DNA of 64,000 nt from Moringa oleifera (taxonomy: Eukaryota; Streptophyta; Magnoliopsida; Brassicales; Moringaceae), in the NCBI GenBank assembly GCA_021397835.1, contig JAJFZO010000447.1:620001-684000 (forward strand), read 5' to 3'. Each line of letters opens with the position of its first letter. Position 1 is the first letter of the stretch. Position numbers and translations under genes: made by a program. The notes below the pieces were generated by a model. The model was given only the letters and a program-made list of their open reading frames with translations. It had not been told where the DNA came from and did not search any database. This document shows positions 61,900-64,000 of this stretch, piece after piece.

Positions 61900-63890
61900 T
61901 TGAATTTTTGAGTTAATCTTTTTGTTTTTTCAATGATAGCCGAATTGGATCCTTTTATTGTGACAACCGTTAAATTAAAAAGGTTTAGATTAAATATAAC
62001 ATTCTTAATAGCATTAGGTTGGAAATTTCTAGTGTGGATGAGCAGTTAGTGATCTCATCAACTTGGTTGGCTTTGTGTACACGAAAATTGTTCCAAAAGA
62101 GGGTAAAGGTTGCTTGTCCAAGAGTTTTCTCTTAAACATACATAATTATTTAGGAATTTCATTGTCGTCAATTAGTTCCCATGGTGGCTATTTTCGATAG
62201 CATTTATAAATGTCGAGAAGGACGTAGCTGCCTCGAATTTCTTCTTCATAATATGTTTTTCAACATTTTTATATATCAAGTATAGGAATGGTACTAATAG
62301 TGATGAAATTGGTTACTGTTATTTAGCCCTAAAATCCTTTCTACTTTTAAAAAAGGTCGGTGCTCGATCTAAAACAAGGACCAAAAGAGATGTTATTTTT
62401 TAGGCCTCTGGCAAGGGTATCAAAACCTTATATAAATGATTGGGGCACCCTGAGATATAAGGTAGGAGTCTCGACAAAATGTGGTCAAGTCTTCGAGTTT
62501 ACATATAGATTATTAAAGGAGCAGGTCAGCCAATGACATATAAATCCTTGTTCTAATAATTAAGACTGACGATTTGACATAAGCGCCTTTGTTATGCTGC
62601 ACTTCAATTTTGATGATGCTGAGACCTTCAAATTGAAAGGAATTCAATTCTCTGATGCTAACAGTTCATCCCAATCTAGCAATAATAAGGCTTTCAACCT
62701 AGCGATTACCTTTCAACCTGAGCATTTAAGTTGATTTTTTTTTTTTTTTGTCCTTAGCCTTTTTCTTGTGTTTAGGTGTCCTAATTTTTCCTAAAGTGGG
62801 ACATAATGTAGATGTGTTATGTTTTAGTCACTGTTGTCTTGGATTTTAGAGTGAATTCTCAAGCTAATCCATGGTATTTTTCTTTTGTACGCAAATTCAA
62901 CCTTGATTTTTTATGCTCAATACTACGTACTCATAGTTTAAGCTCGAGGTCCAAGTTTAAAGATTCTTCTTTAGCTTAAAGTTCAACCTTAAGCTTCAAC
63001 CTAGCCTTTATTTCACAAACTCCTACAAGTGGTTCCAAAAAGGCTAGTGAAAATTATGATGAAGGGCCTTCAAAGAAGATTTATGGGAAAGGTAAGGCAC
63101 GTATGGTCTACTTCGAAAAAGAGGTGTAGAAACTCATCAACTAAGCTCTTGGCATCCGATTAGAGCTCGAGGTTTTATAAATGCTGCTATTGATGCTTTG
63201 CCACATCTCAAGGCGTCAGATGTTGATTATTTTGTGCGAAATGAGGGTTAAGGTTAGGAGATTCAACGTATGACCCTCTTATGGTGATAGGCATCTTATG
63301 GCACTCGATCATAAAGGTTGATAGAGAAAGGTACTTGGAGAAAAGTAACATCAAGTCACTTCTCAACCCTATTGTCAGTACTACTAAGGTACAATCTTTT
63401 TCCTCTTCTTCTTCTTTTTAATCACTATAGGTTTTTCATTTAGTCCATTGAACGCTGGCCCTTGGTTGCTACTAAATATATCTCTTACAATAATAACTTC
63501 GTGAAGGTTGAGGATAAGGTCACTAAGACCAACAAGTCCATTACAAATGTTGTGGACCAAATCAAGGGGCTGCAAGTTAAGGTCAACTCCCTAACTTAGC
63601 CTTGGCAAAAAATGACATAACCTTGGGTTAGGTTCGTGTTAACAACAAATGAAGGGTCAATGCATAATGTAAAGAGCTCGAGGCTAAGCATTGGGAGGCA
63701 TTAGTTCGGGATAAGGAAAAGGGCCCATATGAGTATCAAGCCAAGTTCTTAGCATTAGATGAGTTAGAAGAAATGAAATTCAAGTTTTGTTATTGACTTT
63801 TTTCTAATAGGCATGTTGTTTTTGAGAGGAAGAATAGCAAACAAGAAAATAGAGAACTTTTTAAAGCTTGAATTGTTGATTTGGTTTCAT
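61900..63890 (+). pseudogene. Decayed coding stretch with a C-terminal coiled coil, probably from a transposon
   Basis: I do not recognise the family. Protein-like pieces occur in order on the plus strand: MIAELDPFIVTTVKLKRF (61936), NSDEIGYCYLALKSFLLL (about 62300), FDDAETFKLKGIQFSDANSS (about 62610), TSGSKKASENYDEGPSKK (about 63020), RGFINAAIDALPHLKASDVD (about 63170), DKVTKTNKSITNVVDQIKGL (about 63515), and EAKHWEALVRDKEKGPYEYQ followed by AKFLALDELEEMKF (about 63680-63775). The last part has a heptad-like pattern and should form a coiled coil. Stops and at least one frameshift (near 63597) break it. The layout, a charged linker then a coiled coil, is like the gag-type proteins of plant retroelements, but no zinc knuckle, protease or RT was found before the window ends. 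Confidence 0.45.
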
Positions 63891-64000
63891 TGATGAAGAT
63901 TCTATTTATAAGAAGAAAACAAATAATTAAAAATTAAAAAATTGTACTTATCTAGATATCCTATAATATAAATTCAAAATTCAAACTAAAGATAATTCTT
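63891..64000. other. AT-rich end of the window
   Basis: Nothing recognised. Confidence 0.5.

Noticed and set aside
61697..61900. Lys-rich minus-strand open frame
   Set aside because: The composition comes from a C/T-rich plus strand, and there is no family resemblance.
1..64000. CRISPR arrays, bacterial operons, toxin systems or rRNA genes
   Set aside because: The window is plant nuclear DNA. No regularly spaced repeats, bacterial-style gene runs or rRNA-like sequences were seen.

Overview
This is nuclear DNA from a flowering plant, most likely a eudicot. Genes have GT-AG introns in AT-rich sequence, proteins match plant-specific families (CHR24-type chromatin remodeler, P-class pentatricopeptide repeat protein, organellar MnmG/GidA), and the space between genes is filled with decayed plant transposons. 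I saw no CRISPR array, bacterial-style operon, rRNA or tRNA gene.

Layout, left to right. 1-3086 (minus): the first five exons of an organelle-targeted MnmG/GidA tRNA-modification enzyme, which continues past the left edge. 3315-5080 (minus): a fragment of a LINE retrotransposon (zinc-finger and RNase H end). 5081-8604: AT-rich DNA with nothing recognisable. 8605-21918: a MuDR-type Mutator-like element (MULE) with about 140 bp terminal inverted repeats. Its transposase gene is split by a nested Athila-like Ty3/gypsy element (9778-16584) in the opposite orientation that carries only gag, protease and the first part of RT. 22230-28634 (plus): a complete but dead Ty1/copia element. 29310-29819 (plus): a small intact two-pass membrane protein gene. 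31404-47532 (plus): a 22-exon CHR24-like SNF2 ATPase gene whose exons I could join in frame to a 1130-residue protein. 49911-54766 (minus): a second dead Ty1/copia element, of the RE1/Retrofit type. About 55641-57740 (minus): a 5'-truncated LINE. 58677-60239 (plus): an intronless P-class PPR gene of 520 residues. 61900-63890 (plus): a decayed protein-coding stretch ending in a coiled coil, probably transposon-derived.

The four host genes do not form a pathway as a cluster. MnmG and the PPR protein both look targeted to organelles (tRNA wobble modification and organelle RNA processing), while CHR24 is nuclear. Neighbouring position probably has no functional meaning.

I found no convincing undescribed system. 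The observations most worth checking are: the MULE/gypsy nest and its matching terminal repeats; the gag-protease-only gypsy element with two copies of a polypurine-tract-like motif; a GC-AG intron in MnmG; a tandem repeat of a short motif across exons 2 and 3 of CHR24; two possible small transposons inside CHR24 introns; and premature stops in several elements that look like cytosine deamination. Exon borders were worked out by eye from splice signals, reading phase and remembered family sequences; no alignment was run.
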